64,000 nt of DNA from Trueperella pecoris (GCF_014926385.1 NZ_CP053291.1:930001-994000); one strand, 5' to 3'; numbered from the stretch's first letter, positions 43,778 through 54,987 are shown. The notes: a model not told the origin generated them from the letters alone. Numbers and translations: made by a program.

Positions 43778-45775
43778 ATGGCCAATCCGGAGAGCTATCG
43801 TCCCAAGACAGGCGACATTCCCACCGACCCGGGCGTCTACCGGTTTATTGACCCTGACGAGCGGGTCATCTATGTGGGCAAGGCAAAGAACCTACGCCAG
43901 CGCCTACAGAACTACTTCCAGGATCCGGTCTTGTTGCATCCGCGAACCCGGCAGATGGTGTTCACGGCGGCGCGTGTCCAATGGGTCGTGGTCGGATCGG
44001 AGATCGAGGCTCTCACGCTGGAGTACTCGTGGATCAAGGAGTTCGCGCCGCGGTTCAACGTCATGTACCGCGACGACAAGTCCTATCCCTACCTCGCCGT
44101 AACCTTGACGGAGAAGTTTCCGCGCGCGATGGTCACGCGCAACGCACATCGCCGGGGAAACCGCTATTACGGGCCCTACACCAAGGTGTGGGCGGTGCGT
44201 GATTCGCTCGATCAGCTTCTTCGGGTCTTTCCCATGCGTTCGTGCACGGCGGGGGTCTTCCGCAACGCCGAGCGCTCCGGTCGGGCTTGCCTGCTGGGGT
44301 ACATCGACAAGTGCTCTGCGCCGTGTATCGGAAGGGTGAGCGAGGACGAGCATCGGGACATCGCGCGGGCTCTGGTTCGCTTCCTCGACGGTAGCGGCGA
44401 AGAACTCATTCGGGAAAAGAAGCGCGAGATGGCCGCCGCCTCGGCCGATCTGGATTTCGAGCGCGCGGCGCGGTTGCGCGACGACATTCACGCCCTCGAG
44501 GTCGTGGCCGAACGGAACACGGTGGTGCTTGATTCTGACGTGGACGCCGACGTCTTCGGACTCACCTTCGACGAATTGGAGGCCTCGGTGCAGGTGTTTT
44601 ACGTCCGCGGTGGCCGTATCCGTGGTCAGCAGGGCTGGATTTCGACGATCGAGGACGAAGGCGCCACCGGCCTCATGAACCAGCTCTTGGTACAGGTCTA
44701 TGGCCGTTTTTCGGACAAGGAGCGTGCCGGTGGGAAATCGGCGAAGACACGCGCCACCTCAGTCGACGACGTCGAGCACACATCCGCGGGCGCGCTTCCG
44801 CGAGAGATTTGGGTGCCAACGCTGCCCGACGACGCCGACACGCTCCGGTCCTGGCTGGCGGGGCTGCGCGGGGCGAAGGTGTCCATCAAGGTGCCTCAAC
44901 GCGGCGCGAAGGCGGCGCTGATGGAGACGGTCGAGACCAACGCAAAGCAAGCCCTGCAGCGCCATAAGCTGGCGCGCGCGGGGGATATCACTGAGCGTTC
45001 GCAGGCTCTCGAGGAGCTTCGCGAGGGCCTTGGCCTTGAACGTGCTCCGCTTCGCATCGAAGGGTACGACATTTCGCATACCCAAGGAACGAACCAGGTC
45101 GGTTCCATGGTGGTTTTCGAAGACGGCCTAGCGAAGAAGTCAGACTATCGTCACTTCATCGTCCGGGGCGAGGACGGCCAGGGCGCGCGTGACGACACGG
45201 CCGCCATGGATGAGGTGCTTCGGCGTCGTTTATCCAGACTCGCTCAAACAGCGAACGCCGCCGACGCCTCCGACGACGACCCCTCCGAGCCCCCGCCGGG
45301 CAAGACTAAGCCGCGCTTTGCCTACCGGCCGGATCTTATCGTCGTCGACGGGGGATTGCCGCAGGTCAACGCTGCCCAGCGTGTCGTCGAGGAACTGGGG
45401 GCGCACGTGCAGATCATCGGGCTCGCTAAACGCTTGGAGGAGGTATGGGTTCCGGGTGAGCCTTTCCCTCTCATCCTCTCGCGGTCCTCACCAGCGCTAC
45501 GCCTGCTCCAACATCTGCGCGACGAGTCCCATCGCTTCGCCATCACCTTCCATCGCAAGAAGCGTTCGCGGGCGATGACCCGCTCGGCACTCGACGAGAT
45601 CGCGGGGCTCGGCCCGGCCAAGCAGGCAGCGCTCATCAAACACTTCAAATCAGTCGCCTGTATCAAGGCTGCCAGCGAGGAAGAACTGCAGGCCGCCCCG
45701 GGAATCGGCCCCGCCTTGGCGCGTACGATCCGCGAACACTTTGCAGGAAAGTTAGACGAAAAACTGGCACCATAG
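43778..45775 (+). CDS. uvrC: Excinuclease ABC subunit C
   Basis: This is the 665-aa dual-incision nuclease of excision repair. The N-terminal GIY-YIG domain has PGVYRFIDPDERVIYVGKAK. A UVR motif (AAASADLDFERAARLRDDI) binds UvrB, the RNase H-like 5' nuclease has IEGYDISHTQGTNQVGSMVV, and a tandem helix-hairpin-helix lies at the end (IAGLGPAKQAALI, APGIGPALARTI). It immediately follows the uvrA stop, so the two are co-translated. Confidence 0.97.
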   Translation: MANPESYRPKTGDIPTDPGVYRFIDPDERVIYVGKAKNLRQRLQNYFQDPVLLHPRTRQMVFTAARVQWVVVGSEIEALTLEYSWIKEFAPRFNVMYRDDKSYPYLAVTLTEKFPRAMVTRNAHRRGNRYYGPYTKVWAVRDSLDQLLRVFPMRSCTAGVFRNAERSGRACLLGYIDKCSAPCIGRVSEDEHRDIARALVRFLDGSGEELIREKKREMAAASADLDFERAARLRDDIHALEVVAERNTVVLDSDVDADVFGLTFDELEASVQVFYVRGGRIRGQQGWISTIEDEGATGLMNQLLVQVYGRFSDKERAGGKSAKTRATSVDDVEHTSAGALPREIWVPTLPDDADTLRSWLAGLRGAKVSIKVPQRGAKAALMETVETNAKQALQRHKLARAGDITERSQALEELREGLGLERAPLRIEGYDISHTQGTNQVGSMVVFEDGLAKKSDYRHFIVRGEDGQGARDDTAAMDEVLRRRLSRLAQTANAADASDDDPSEPPPGKTKPRFAYRPDLIVVDGGLPQVNAAQRVVEELGAHVQIIGLAKRLEEVWVPGEPFPLILSRSSPALRLLQHLRDESHRFAITFHRKKRSRAMTRSALDEIAGLGPAKQAALIKHFKSVACIKAASEEELQAAPGIGPALARTIREHFAGKLDEKLAP

Positions 45776-45780
45776 ATCAC

Positions 45781-46737
45781 ATGGAAAAGATCTCGCACGA
45801 GAACATCAACGACACTGGTAAGATCCCCTCGATCGTGCCCGAACTGGATCGTGAGGCGGAGCTTCCGAGCACGCAGGTCCCGGAAATCCTCATCATCACG
45901 GGCATGTCAGGTGCTGGCCGCTCTCGCGCCGCGGCGACCTTAGAAGATATCGGCTGGTACGTCGTCGACAATCTTCCTCCCCGGTTGCTCAGCGCCCTTG
46001 CCGGGCTCATGTCACCCATCGACGGGCAGTCTGTGCGGCGCTTGGCGGCTGTCGTGGACGTGCGTTCGCGTGAGTATTTCCAAGAGTTCGTCCAGATTCT
46101 CGATCAACTCCAGGAACGCAAGCTCGATTACCGCATCATGTTCCTCGACGCCTCGGATGAGGTGCTGGTGCGCCGCTACGAATCGGTGCGCCGCCCACAT
46201 CCGCTTCAGGGCGATGGGCGTTTGCTCGAGGGCATCCGGCTCGAACGCGAGGTGTTGTCCCAGCTTCGCAGGCGCGCGGATATCTATATCGATACCTCGA
46301 CGCTCTCCGTCCACGACCTCTCGCGTAAGATTCGCCAGAATCTGCAAAAGGCGGGGGAGGACGATCTGCACCTGACGACCATGTCCTTCGGTTTCAAGTA
46401 CGGCTTGCCTCTCGACGCCGACCATGTGGCCGACGTGCGGTTCCTGCCGAACCCGTACTGGGTCACGGAGCTTCGCCATTTGACCGGCAAGGACAAGCCG
46501 GTATCAGACTTTGTTTTGAATATCGATGGCGCGGAGGAGTTCATCGAGGGGTATGCGGCGCTCCTTGATCCGATCCTCGAGGGCTATAAGCACGAGCTCA
46601 AGCCGTATGTCACGATTGCTATTGGCTGCACGGGTGGCAAACACCGTTCCGTGGCGATGGCCGAAAAGCTTGCGGAACTCATGCGCGGGCGCGGCCACTC
46701 GGTGCGCGTCTACCATCGCGATTTAGGGCGAGAATGA
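45781..46737 (+). CDS. rapZ: RNase adaptor / nucleotide-binding protein RapZ (YvcJ)
   Basis: This 318-aa P-loop protein has Walker A ITGMSGAGRSRAAATLED and the conserved WYVVDNLPP. The middle has LDASDEVLVRRYESVRRPHPL, and the C-terminal domain carries FGFKYGLPLDADHVADVRFLPNPYW and TIAIGCTGGKHRSVA. In E. coli it controls GlmS mRNA decay, linking it to amino-sugar precursors; in Gram-positives the exact role is less clear. It begins 5 bases after uvrC and overlaps yvcK by 4 nt (ATGA). Confidence 0.95.
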   Translation: MEKISHENINDTGKIPSIVPELDREAELPSTQVPEILIITGMSGAGRSRAAATLEDIGWYVVDNLPPRLLSALAGLMSPIDGQSVRRLAAVVDVRSREYFQEFVQILDQLQERKLDYRIMFLDASDEVLVRRYESVRRPHPLQGDGRLLEGIRLEREVLSQLRRRADIYIDTSTLSVHDLSRKIRQNLQKAGEDDLHLTTMSFGFKYGLPLDADHVADVRFLPNPYWVTELRHLTGKDKPVSDFVLNIDGAEEFIEGYAALLDPILEGYKHELKPYVTIAIGCTGGKHRSVAMAEKLAELMRGRGHSVRVYHRDLGRE

Positions 46738-47681
46738 TTGCCGGTGAAGGTGGCGCGCGTGGTCGTAAAGTCGTTGCGCTTGGCGGCGGGCACGGCCTGT
46801 ACGCCACGTTAAGCGCTTTGCGTCTGCTGACGCGCAATATTACCGCGATTGTCACTGTTGCCGACGACGGCGGTAGCTCGGGGCGCCTGCGTCAAGAGTT
46901 CGATATCCTCCCGCCCGGCGATCTGAGGATGGCCCTGTCCGCCCTGTGCGACGACGGCGAGTGGGGCCTGACCTGGCGAGACGTGCTTCAGTATCGCTTT
47001 TCCTCCGACGGGCCGCTCAATGGGCACTCGCTGGGCAACCTCTTAATGACGGGCGTGTGGGATCTGCTTGGGGATTCAGTGGGCGGGCTTGACCTTGTCG
47101 GGCGTCTGCTCGACACGAAGGGCCGGGTCCTGCCGATGGCCGCTACGCCGCTGCGTATCGAGGCCGACGTCGTCGACAGTGTGGGGGAGCACACGATCTC
47201 GGGCCAGGTCGGGGTTGCCACCTGCCATGCCGATATCAAGCAGGTGCGCATCATTCCGTCCAATCCGCCGGCGGTTCCGCAGGCTATCGACGCGATCAAC
47301 GACGCCGACTGGGTAATCTTCGGGCCCGGATCCTGGTTTACCTCGGTCATTCCGCATTTGTTGGTTCCCGAGCTGTATGAGGCGCTGATTTCGACGCGGG
47401 CCAAGCGCGCGCTTGCAATCAATCTTGTTCCCGACGCCGAGACGCGCACCCTTTCGCCCAGTGACCACGTCCGCTCCTTCCATGAGCATGCGCCGAGTCT
47501 CACACTCGACTCGATTCTGATCGACGAAAACTCGCCTGCCGATTGGGAGGATCTGCAGGTAGCGGCGCGAGAATGCGGAGCTGAGGTGTTGGCACGCCCC
47601 TTGGCGGACCGCTCGGATCCTGCCCTTCACGACGCCCTTTTCCTTGCCTCAGCGCTTCGTGAGATGCTCAGTTCCCGCTAA
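46734..47681 (+). CDS. yvcK: YvcK/CuvA-type gluconeogenesis and envelope factor
   Basis: This 315-aa protein of the YvcK/CofD-like family binds UDP-GlcNAc in B. subtilis and is needed for normal growth and peptidoglycan on gluconeogenic carbon. Motifs are VVALGGGHGLYATLSALR, TVADDGGSSGRLRQEF, PPGDLRMALSAL, GHSLGNLLMTG and VIFGPGSWFTSVIPHLL. It lies in the standard rapZ-yvcK-whiA cluster. Confidence 0.94.
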   Translation: MIAGEGGARGRKVVALGGGHGLYATLSALRLLTRNITAIVTVADDGGSSGRLRQEFDILPPGDLRMALSALCDDGEWGLTWRDVLQYRFSSDGPLNGHSLGNLLMTGVWDLLGDSVGGLDLVGRLLDTKGRVLPMAATPLRIEADVVDSVGEHTISGQVGVATCHADIKQVRIIPSNPPAVPQAIDAINDADWVIFGPGSWFTSVIPHLLVPELYEALISTRAKRALAINLVPDAETRTLSPSDHVRSFHEHAPSLTLDSILIDENSPADWEDLQVAARECGAEVLARPLADRSDPALHDALFLASALREMLSSR

Positions 47682-47694
47682 GCTCGAAACGCGG

Positions 47695-47700
47695 TAGGCT
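47695..47700 (+). promoter_or_regulatory. -10 box of whiA
   Basis: TAGGCT occurs 45 bases before the whiA ATG. Here a leader with GGAGGAAAC precedes the start, so this transcript is not leaderless. Confidence 0.4.
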
Positions 47701-47745
47701 TGCTTGCCGCAGCACTTGCTGGACACATCTGCCATTGGAGGAAAC

Positions 47746-48726
47746 ATGCCCGCCCTGACCAAAACGGTAAAAGACGAGCTTTCTGCGGTGTACCCGCGGG
47801 TGGCGTCGTCAATGACCGCCGAGGTCTCTGTAATGTTCCGCTTCGGTGGCGGATTGCAGATCAATGGAGGCCTGGTCAGTCTTCAGTCTGAGCTTGACCA
47901 CCCGGGCGCGGCGCGTCACCTGTGCGAGCTCATCAAGCGCCTCTTTTCTGTGGACGCCGATTTAGTTGTGGTCAAGAATCCTGGGCGTGCGGGCAACACC
48001 TATGTTGTGCGGATCAGTCAAAACGGCGAGCGTATCGCTCGGCGAATTGGCCTGCTTGACCCGCATGGGCGGCCCGTGCGCGGCCTGCCGCCCCAGATTG
48101 TGGGCGGAACGAAGGCCGATGCGGCCGCAGCGTGGCGGGGAGCTTTTCTGGCTCGGGGTACGCTCATGGAGCCGGGCCGTAACGCCTCGCTGGAGCTGAC
48201 GTGCCCGTCGCTGGAGGCCGCGTACGGCATCGGTGGCTTGGCGCGCCGGATGGAGATTCCTTATCGCGCCCGCGAGGCGCGCGGCGCTTTCCGTGTTGAC
48301 ATTCGCGAGGGTGACGGCATTTCTGACATGCTTACGCGCATGGGCGCCAATGATGCGGTGTTGCGGTGGGAGGATCTGCGCACCGAGCGCGAGGTCCACG
48401 GCCAGGCCAATCGGCTGGCGAACTTTGATGACGCCAATATGCGGCGCTCGGCGGATGCGGCGGTCGTGGCCGTCATCCGTGTCAGGCGCGCCTTTGAGAT
48501 TTTGGGTGAGGATGTTCCTGCAAATCTTCGCGAGGTTGGAAGCTTCCGTATCCAGTATCCGGAGGATTCGCTCAATATGCTCGGAGACCGTTTGAACCCT
48601 CCCGCGACGAAGGACGCCGTGGCGGGTCGTTTGCGTCGGCTCAACACGATGGCCGATAAGCGCGCGGCTGAACTGCGCATTCCCGACACCATGGATGCGG
48701 TCGCGGACGCTCAGCGGCGTTCCTAA
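47746..48726 (+). CDS. whiA: WhiA sporulation/cell-division transcription factor
   Basis: This 326-aa protein has an N-terminal degenerate LAGLIDADG homing-endonuclease-like domain (WRGAFLARGTLMEPGRNASLEL) and a C-terminal helix-turn-helix (ANLREVGSFRIQYPEDSLNMLGDRL). In Streptomyces it activates ftsZ and other division genes. The ATG at 47746 follows GGAGGAAAC with ideal spacing; the frame extends 14 codons upstream, but without family similarity. It precedes the glycolytic operon. Confidence 0.95.
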   Translation: MPALTKTVKDELSAVYPRVASSMTAEVSVMFRFGGGLQINGGLVSLQSELDHPGAARHLCELIKRLFSVDADLVVVKNPGRAGNTYVVRISQNGERIARRIGLLDPHGRPVRGLPPQIVGGTKADAAAAWRGAFLARGTLMEPGRNASLELTCPSLEAAYGIGGLARRMEIPYRAREARGAFRVDIREGDGISDMLTRMGANDAVLRWEDLRTEREVHGQANRLANFDDANMRRSADAAVVAVIRVRRAFEILGEDVPANLREVGSFRIQYPEDSLNMLGDRLNPPATKDAVAGRLRRLNTMADKRAAELRIPDTMDAVADAQRRS

Positions 48727-48828
48727 GTTACCCGCAGGTCTGGGCGAAACTCGTGACGACGGCGTCGTGGACACGCGCCACTTTGTCAGCTCAGTGTGAA
48801 AGAGGAAACTGAAAACGTCTTTGGTCCC

Positions 48829-48857
48829 TGACTGTGAGCGTCATTTCGTTGTAGAAT
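48829..48857 (+). promoter_or_regulatory. Putative promoter of the gap operon
   Basis: TGACTG (48829-48834) and TAGAAT (48852-48857) are 17 bases apart, leaving a leader of about 100 nt before gap. The rest of 48727-48965 shows no gene. Confidence 0.5.
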
Positions 48858-48872
48858 CTGAAGGAAACGTGA

Positions 48873-49970
<1,098 letters not shown>

Positions 49971-50005
49971 GCCTTCCGACGCGCTCGTAGAGCACCAGTG
50001 AATTG

Positions 50006-50038
50006 AGTGCCCGCACATGCGTGACATGTGCGGGCACT
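50006..50038 (+). terminator. Terminator between gap and pgk
   Basis: A perfect 14-bp stem, AGTGCCCGCACATG/CATGTGCGGGCACT, with a 5-base loop (CGTGA) is followed by TTTC. Confidence 0.8.
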
Positions 50039-50125
50039 TTCACCAGAAAAGTCGTATCGCGCGTGAGCCTTCCGAGCACTTGCGTGGATGACGACTGTTG
50101 TCTTAAAAATCTATGAGGAGATTTT

Positions 50126-51319
50126 ATGAGGACCATTGATTCGCTCGGCGATCTCGCCGGCAAGAAGGTTTTTGTTCGTTCGGACTTTAACGTTCCGCTC
50201 GACAAGGAAAAGAACATCACCGACGACGGCCGTATCCGTGCCGCTCTTCCGACTCTCACGCGCCTCATCGACGCCGGCGCGAAGGTCATCGTCTCTGCAC
50301 ACCTTGGTCGCCCCAAGGGTCAGGTCAATCCTGAATTCTCTCTTGCGCCCGTGGCGGCGCGTCTTGGCGAGCTGCTTGGCAAGGACGTCAAGCTCGCCGA
50401 GGATACCGTCGGTGAGTCTGCCAAGGCCCTGACCTCCGAGATGGCCGATGGCGACGTCGTCCTGCTCGAGAACGTCCGTTTCGATCCGCGCGAGTCTTCG
50501 AAGGTGGACGCCGAGCGCGAGGAGCTGGCCAAGGAATATGCGGCTCTGGCAGACGCCTTTGTGTCTGACGGCTTCGGAGTTGTACACCGCAAGCAGGCCT
50601 CCGTCTACGACATCGCCAAGGAGCTTCCGAGTGCCGCAGGTGAGCTGGTCTTCAAGGAGATCGACTCCCTGTCGAAGGCGACGAAGAATCCCGCGCGTCC
50701 CTACACCGTGATCTTGGGTGGATCGAAGGTCTCGGATAAGCTCGGCGTCATCGATAACCTCCTCGACAAGGCAGACCGCCTGCTCATCGGCGGCGGCATG
50801 GCTTACACCTTCCTCAAGGCAATGGGCAACGAGGTTGGCACCTCGCTCCTCGAAGAGGACTTCGTCGAGAAGGCTGCCGAGTATCTGAAGAAGGCAAAGG
50901 AAGCCGGCGTCGAGATGCTGGTTCCGGTCGATAACGTCACCGCTCCCGAATTCAACGCGGACGCTCCGGCCTCCATCTACGACACGGGCGCCATGCCCGA
51001 AGGCGAGATGGGCCTTGACATCGGCCCGCAGACCCGCAAGCTTTACGCCGATGCGATCGCCGACTCGAAGACGATCGTCTGGAATGGCCCGATGGGCGTC
51101 TTCGAGTTCCCGGCATTCGCCAACGGCACGAAGGCTATCGCGGAGGCGATGGAGAACGCCGAGGGCTTCACCATCGTCGGCGGCGGCGATTCGGCCGCGG
51201 CTGTCCGCAACCTTGGTTTCGACGAAGCAAAGTTTGATCACATTTCCACCGGTGGCGGCGCCTCCCTCGAGTACCTCGAGGGTAAGGAGCTTCCCGGTAT
51301 TGCAGTTCTGGAGGACTAA
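50126..51319 (+). CDS. pgk: Phosphoglycerate kinase
   Basis: This 397-aa enzyme makes ATP from 1,3-bisphosphoglycerate. Motifs are [61 protein letters not shown] and the nucleotide loop GGGDSAAAV. The ATG follows GAGGAG. tpiA begins at the base after the stop (TAAATG), showing tight coupling. Confidence 0.98.
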   Translation: MRTIDSLGDLAGKKVFVRSDFNVPLDKEKNITDDGRIRAALPTLTRLIDAGAKVIVSAHLGRPKGQVNPEFSLAPVAARLGELLGKDVKLAEDTVGESAKALTSEMADGDVVLLENVRFDPRESSKVDAEREELAKEYAALADAFVSDGFGVVHRKQASVYDIAKELPSAAGELVFKEIDSLSKATKNPARPYTVILGGSKVSDKLGVIDNLLDKADRLLIGGGMAYTFLKAMGNEVGTSLLEEDFVEKAAEYLKKAKEAGVEMLVPVDNVTAPEFNADAPASIYDTGAMPEGEMGLDIGPQTRKLYADAIADSKTIVWNGPMGVFEFPAFANGTKAIAEAMENAEGFTIVGGGDSAAAVRNLGFDEAKFDHISTGGGASLEYLEGKELPGIAVLED

Positions 51320-52096
51320 ATGACCCGCACCCCGCTGATGGCAGGCAACTGGAAGATGAACCTCGATCACCTCGAGGCCATCTCCCTCGTTCAGAAGCTT
51401 GCCCTGACACTCAAGGATCTCAAGCACGACTTCGCGACCACGCAGGCCGCGGTCATCGTTCCGTTCACGGACATCCGTTCTGTTCAGACCCTCGTTGACG
51501 GCGAAGAATTCGAGATCGCCTACGGCGCACAGGATGTTTCCATCCACGACAAGGGCGCATACACGGGTGAGATTTCCACCGCGATGTTGACCAAGCTTGG
51601 TTGCACCTACGTCGTCGTCGGTCACTCCGAGCGTCGTGAGTACCACGGCGAGACCTCCGAGCTCGTGGGTCAGAAAGCAAAGAAGGTGCTTGACGCCGGC
51701 ATGACTCCGATTATGTGCTGCGGCGAGGCACTCGACGTGCGCAAGGAAGGCCGTCAGGTCGAATACGTCCTCGGCCAGATCGAGGACATGCTCGCTGGCC
51801 TCAGCGCCGACGAGGTAGCAACCTCCGTTATCGCCTACGAGCCCATCTGGGCCATCGGCACGGGCGAGGTCGCTACCCCGGAGGATGCTCAGGAAGTCTG
51901 TGGCGCTATCCGTGGCAAGGTCGCCGAGCTGTACAATGAGGCAACTGCACAAGCCGTGCGTATCCAGTACGGCGGCTCGGTGAAATCGTCCAACGTCAAG
52001 GACATCATGGCTCAGCCTGACGTTGATGGTGCCCTGGTCGGTGGTGCCTCGCTCGACGCCGAGGAGTTCGCCAAGATCGTGACCTTCCTCGCTTAA
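51320..52096 (+). CDS. tpiA: Triose-phosphate isomerase
   Basis: This 258-aa TIM barrel has substrate Lys in AGNWKMN, catalytic His in [13 protein letters not shown] and catalytic Glu in [14 protein letters not shown], and phosphate loop YGGSVKSSN. It starts directly after pgk and ends at a strong hairpin, though secG beyond may be reached by readthrough. Confidence 0.98.
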   Translation: MTRTPLMAGNWKMNLDHLEAISLVQKLALTLKDLKHDFATTQAAVIVPFTDIRSVQTLVDGEEFEIAYGAQDVSIHDKGAYTGEISTAMLTKLGCTYVVVGHSERREYHGETSELVGQKAKKVLDAGMTPIMCCGEALDVRKEGRQVEYVLGQIEDMLAGLSADEVATSVIAYEPIWAIGTGEVATPEDAQEVCGAIRGKVAELYNEATAQAVRIQYGGSVKSSNVKDIMAQPDVDGALVGGASLDAEEFAKIVTFLA

Positions 52097-52107
52097 GCGA
52101 TATCACA

Positions 52108-52147
52108 CACGGGAGGGGAGCGGCATTCACGCCGTTCCCCTCCCGTG
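52108..52147 (+). terminator. Terminator after tpiA
   Basis: A long inverted repeat, CACGGGAGGGGA...TCCCCTCCCGTG, with inner GCGGC/GCCGT pairing and loop ATTCAC. There is no run of T, so termination may be partial. Confidence 0.7.
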
Positions 52148-52207
52148 CTATACACTAGAACGGTACTTTGACGCTCAGCGTCCTCCCCGAATGAAAGAGT
52201 TTCTATC

Positions 52208-52453
52208 GTGCAGGCACTCCTTGTCATCTGCATTGTTCTGCTCGTCCTGTCGAGCCTGCTTCTCATCGGCTCGATCCTGCTTCACAAGGGCCGTGGCGGA
52301 GGCATTTCCGACGTGTTCGGTGGCGGTATCTCGACCTCGATGCGCTCCTCAGGTGTCGCAGAACGCAACTTGAACCGCATCACGATCGGCGTCGCGATCG
52401 TCTGGGCACTGTCCGTCGTCTTCATTGGGTTGATCACGAAGATTCAGTCCTAG
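52208..52453 (+). CDS. secG: Protein translocase subunit SecG
   Basis: This 81-aa inner-membrane subunit of the SecYEG channel has two hydrophobic segments (LLVICIVLLVLSSLLLIGSILL near residues 3-24 and ITIGVAIVWALSVVFIGLI near 57-75). They are separated by the conserved Gly-rich loop HKGRGGGISDVFGGG. The GTG start has GAAAGAG upstream. The gap-pgk-tpiA-secG order is the standard actinobacterial arrangement. Confidence 0.95.
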   Translation: MQALLVICIVLLVLSSLLLIGSILLHKGRGGGISDVFGGGISTSMRSSGVAERNLNRITIGVAIVWALSVVFIGLITKIQS

Positions 52454-52465
52454 AGTGAGAGTGTG

Positions 52466-52494
52466 AAAAATGCGCCCGAGAGGGCGCGTTTTTT
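52466..52494. terminator. Bidirectional terminator between secG and opcA
   Basis: The stem AAAAATGCGCCC/GGGCGCGTTTTTT with a GAGA loop has an A-run on one side and a T-run on the other. It can end both the secG transcript and the convergent pentose-phosphate transcript. Confidence 0.88.
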
Positions 52495-52518
52495 CGTGCG
52501 ACCGTTGTGGCCTTGGGC

Positions 52519-53433
52519 TTACTGAATGAGCCCGAGGCCCTCGCTGATCACCGCCGCAAACTCGCTGTCATCACCGACGGTTCGAAGCTCTTCAATGAGC
52601 TGGGCCTGGAGGGTCCGCATGGGCATCGAGATCTGCAGATCGGAGCGGCCGGGGCGGGAGAGAACGGCGATGTCGCCGTCCTTGGGCCTCTTGATGGTCA
52701 ACGGCCCCGACGCGCGATGGAGGATGACTGAGTCGATTCCTGCGGCGTCCGTGTGGACGAGCTTGACCTGCACCCCGAGCCGGAGCGCGAGCCACGCGGC
52801 CAGCATGTTGGAGCCAGCTCGATTCGTGTTGCCGCCGACCTCGGCGCGGGTAACCTCCTCGTGTGGCGCCTCGTTGAGGAGCGCCGCCAGCTGCGAGCGC
52901 CAGATGGTAATGCCAGCCCAGGTGATATCCGTGTCTCCAGGCTGTCGGTGCTGGGCGAGTTGCGTCAACGTGGCCACGGGATTCCGGGTCGAGTTGGCGT
53001 TGGTGATGCGGCGGGAGGAAATCTGTCCCAGGCCGTTGTCGGAAGGATTGCGCGGAGCTTCCTGCACCCACCACGTGAACACGGGCGCGTCGGGGAGCAG
53101 TAGCGGAATGACGAGGGAGACCTGGTTGGTGCCCGCGCCGTTGTATGGGCGCAGGATGATGACCTCGGCTGAGCCGACGTCCTCGTGATCCATGATTTCG
53201 GCGTCAAGGTGTGGTTCGGCCTCGTCGGAGGCCTCAGGCAGGACGACGATGATGCGAAGCGGATGAGCCTGAGCCACGTCGAGGGCCGATTCGACGACGG
53301 AGCGGACGCCGTCCTCGTCCTTCACGACGGCGATGAGGTTGAGTACCTTGCCTAGCGCTGACCCGCCCTCGCCGCGGTTGTCGTTGAGCTTGCGCGCCAG
53401 CCGCGCTGAGGTGGTGTTCGAAATGATCTGCAT
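52519..53433 (-). CDS. opcA: OpcA, glucose-6-phosphate dehydrogenase assembly factor
   Basis: This 304-aa OpcA allosterically activates or assembles G6PDH. The start is ATG 53433 after AGGAG, 7 bases downstream of the zwf stop. It shows the recognisable HPLRIIVVLP, VFTWWVQEAP and WAGITIWRSQLAALL segments. It is the last gene of the tkt-tal-zwf-opcA operon. pgl (6-phosphogluconolactonase), which often follows opcA in Actinobacteria, is missing here. Confidence 0.93.
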   Translation of the reverse strand: MQIISNTTSARLARKLNDNRGEGGSALGKVLNLIAVVKDEDGVRSVVESALDVAQAHPLRIIVVLPEASDEAEPHLDAEIMDHEDVGSAEVIILRPYNGAGTNQVSLVIPLLLPDAPVFTWWVQEAPRNPSDNGLGQISSRRITNANSTRNPVATLTQLAQHRQPGDTDITWAGITIWRSQLAALLNEAPHEEVTRAEVGGNTNRAGSNMLAAWLALRLGVQVKLVHTDAAGIDSVILHRASGPLTIKRPKDGDIAVLSRPGRSDLQISMPMRTLQAQLIEELRTVGDDSEFAAVISEGLGLIQ

Positions 53434-53440
53434 GATTCTC

Positions 53441-54970
53441 CTAGGGTCGGCGCCAGGTGCGTCCGTCTTGCCCGAGCATGGCGTCTGAGGCGAGAGGCCC
53501 CCACGAGCCCGGCTCATAGGTTTCAAGGGGACGTGACGAATTCTCCCAATATTTCGTGACTTGGTCGACGAGCTTCCAACTCAGCTCCACCTCCGTTTGA
53601 CGAGGGAAGAGCGGCGGCTCACCGAGGAGGACGTCGAGGATGAGTCGCTCGTAGGCCTCGGGAGCGTATTCGGTAAAGGCGTGCCCGTAGCCGAAATCCA
53701 TCGTGACATCGCGCAGCAGCATCTGCGCTCCCGGCACTTTCGAGGCGAAACGGAAGGTCACGCCCTCGTCGGGCTGGATGCGGATCACCAGCGTATTCGA
53801 GCCCATTCCCGCTGCCTGTTCATCCGTAAACGGGAGGAAGGGCGGGCGGCGAAACTCGAGGGCGACCTCGGTCACGCGGCGACCGAGGCGCTTGCCTGCG
53901 CGCAGGTAGAACGGCACGCCCGCCCACCGCCGGGTATCAATTCCGAGCCGTAGTGCGGCGTATGTGTCCGTCCGCGAATCGGGAGAGACGCCGTCCTCAT
54001 CGAGATACGAGCGGACGTTTTCCCCGCCCTGCCACCCGGAAGCATACTGGGCAAAGACGGAGGAATTACCAGCGTTGCCGAAAAGATGCGTGGCCGTGAG
54101 AACCTTTTCTTTCTCGCGTCGCAGCGCATCGGCCTCAAAGCTCGTGGGTTCTTCCATCGCGATGAGCGCCAAGAGCTGGAGAAGGTGGTTCTGGATCACG
54201 TCGCGTGCCGCGCCAACGCCGTCGTAGTAGCCCGCGCGTGAGCCGATGCCAATGTCTTCGGCCATCGTAATCTGGACGTGGTCGACGTGGGCGTTGTTCC
54301 AGATAGGCTCGAAGAGCTCGTTGGCAAAGCGCAGGGCGAGGATATTTTGAACCGTTTCCTTGCCAAGATAGTGATCGATGCGGAAGATGGAGGACTCGTC
54401 GAAGACGTCGGTGACGATGCGGTCGAGCTCCTGGGCCGAACGCAAATCGTTTCCGAAGGGCTTCTCGATCACCACGCGACGCCAGCCGTGGTCGTGATTG
54501 TCGAGGTCGGCCTCCTTGAGCTCGGTGAGCACCTGCGGAAAGAGCGTGGGCGGGATCGCGAGGTAGAAGGCATAATTCCCGCCCGTCCCGCGCTCCTTTT
54601 CGGCGGCCGAGAGCGCGGCGTTGAGCTGGCAAAACGTCTCGGGGGAGTCATAGTCTCCCTCAACGACGCGGAAACCCGCCATTAGCTGACTCAGAGCGGT
54701 CTCGTCGATGCCCGTCTTCGCGCCGTCCCGGATCGCGTCTTCCACCCAGGCGGCGAGGTTGGGGATGGACGCCTTTGGCCGCGCGACGCCGATGAGCGTG
54801 AACGAAGCTGGAAGCAATCCTCGATGCGAAAGATCGTAGATCGCCGGAAGAATCTTGTTTTTCGACAGGTCGCCGGTGATGCCGAAAAGGACCAAGCCAC
54901 ATGGGCTAGCAACGCGCAACATACGCGTGTCCGAGTCGGACAGGAGAGGATTGACCCACTCTTTTTCCAT
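53441..54970 (-). CDS. zwf: Glucose-6-phosphate 1-dehydrogenase
   Basis: This 509-aa enzyme oxidises glucose 6-phosphate with NADP to open the oxidative pentose phosphate route. The coenzyme loop is FGITGDLSKNKILPA, the active-site signature is RIDHYLGKETVQNIL, and VVIEKPFGNDL is conserved. The start ATG 54970 follows AAGGG. A hairpin separates it from the upstream tal. Confidence 0.97.
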   Translation of the reverse strand: MEKEWVNPLLSDSDTRMLRVASPCGLVLFGITGDLSKNKILPAIYDLSHRGLLPASFTLIGVARPKASIPNLAAWVEDAIRDGAKTGIDETALSQLMAGFRVVEGDYDSPETFCQLNAALSAAEKERGTGGNYAFYLAIPPTLFPQVLTELKEADLDNHDHGWRRVVIEKPFGNDLRSAQELDRIVTDVFDESSIFRIDHYLGKETVQNILALRFANELFEPIWNNAHVDHVQITMAEDIGIGSRAGYYDGVGAARDVIQNHLLQLLALIAMEEPTSFEADALRREKEKVLTATHLFGNAGNSSVFAQYASGWQGGENVRSYLDEDGVSPDSRTDTYAALRLGIDTRRWAGVPFYLRAGKRLGRRVTEVALEFRRPPFLPFTDEQAAGMGSNTLVIRIQPDEGVTFRFASKVPGAQMLLRDVTMDFGYGHAFTEYAPEAYERLILDVLLGEPPLFPRQTEVELSWKLVDQVTKYWENSSRPLETYEPGSWGPLASDAMLGQDGRTWRRP

Positions 54971-54987
54971 ATTTCACCCTTCTACAA

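Noticed and set aside
50111-51952. A 613-codon open frame on the minus strand across pgk and tpiA
   Set aside because: It lies opposite two highly conserved, strongly biased genes, and its translation has no recognisable domain; it is a high-GC antisense shadow.
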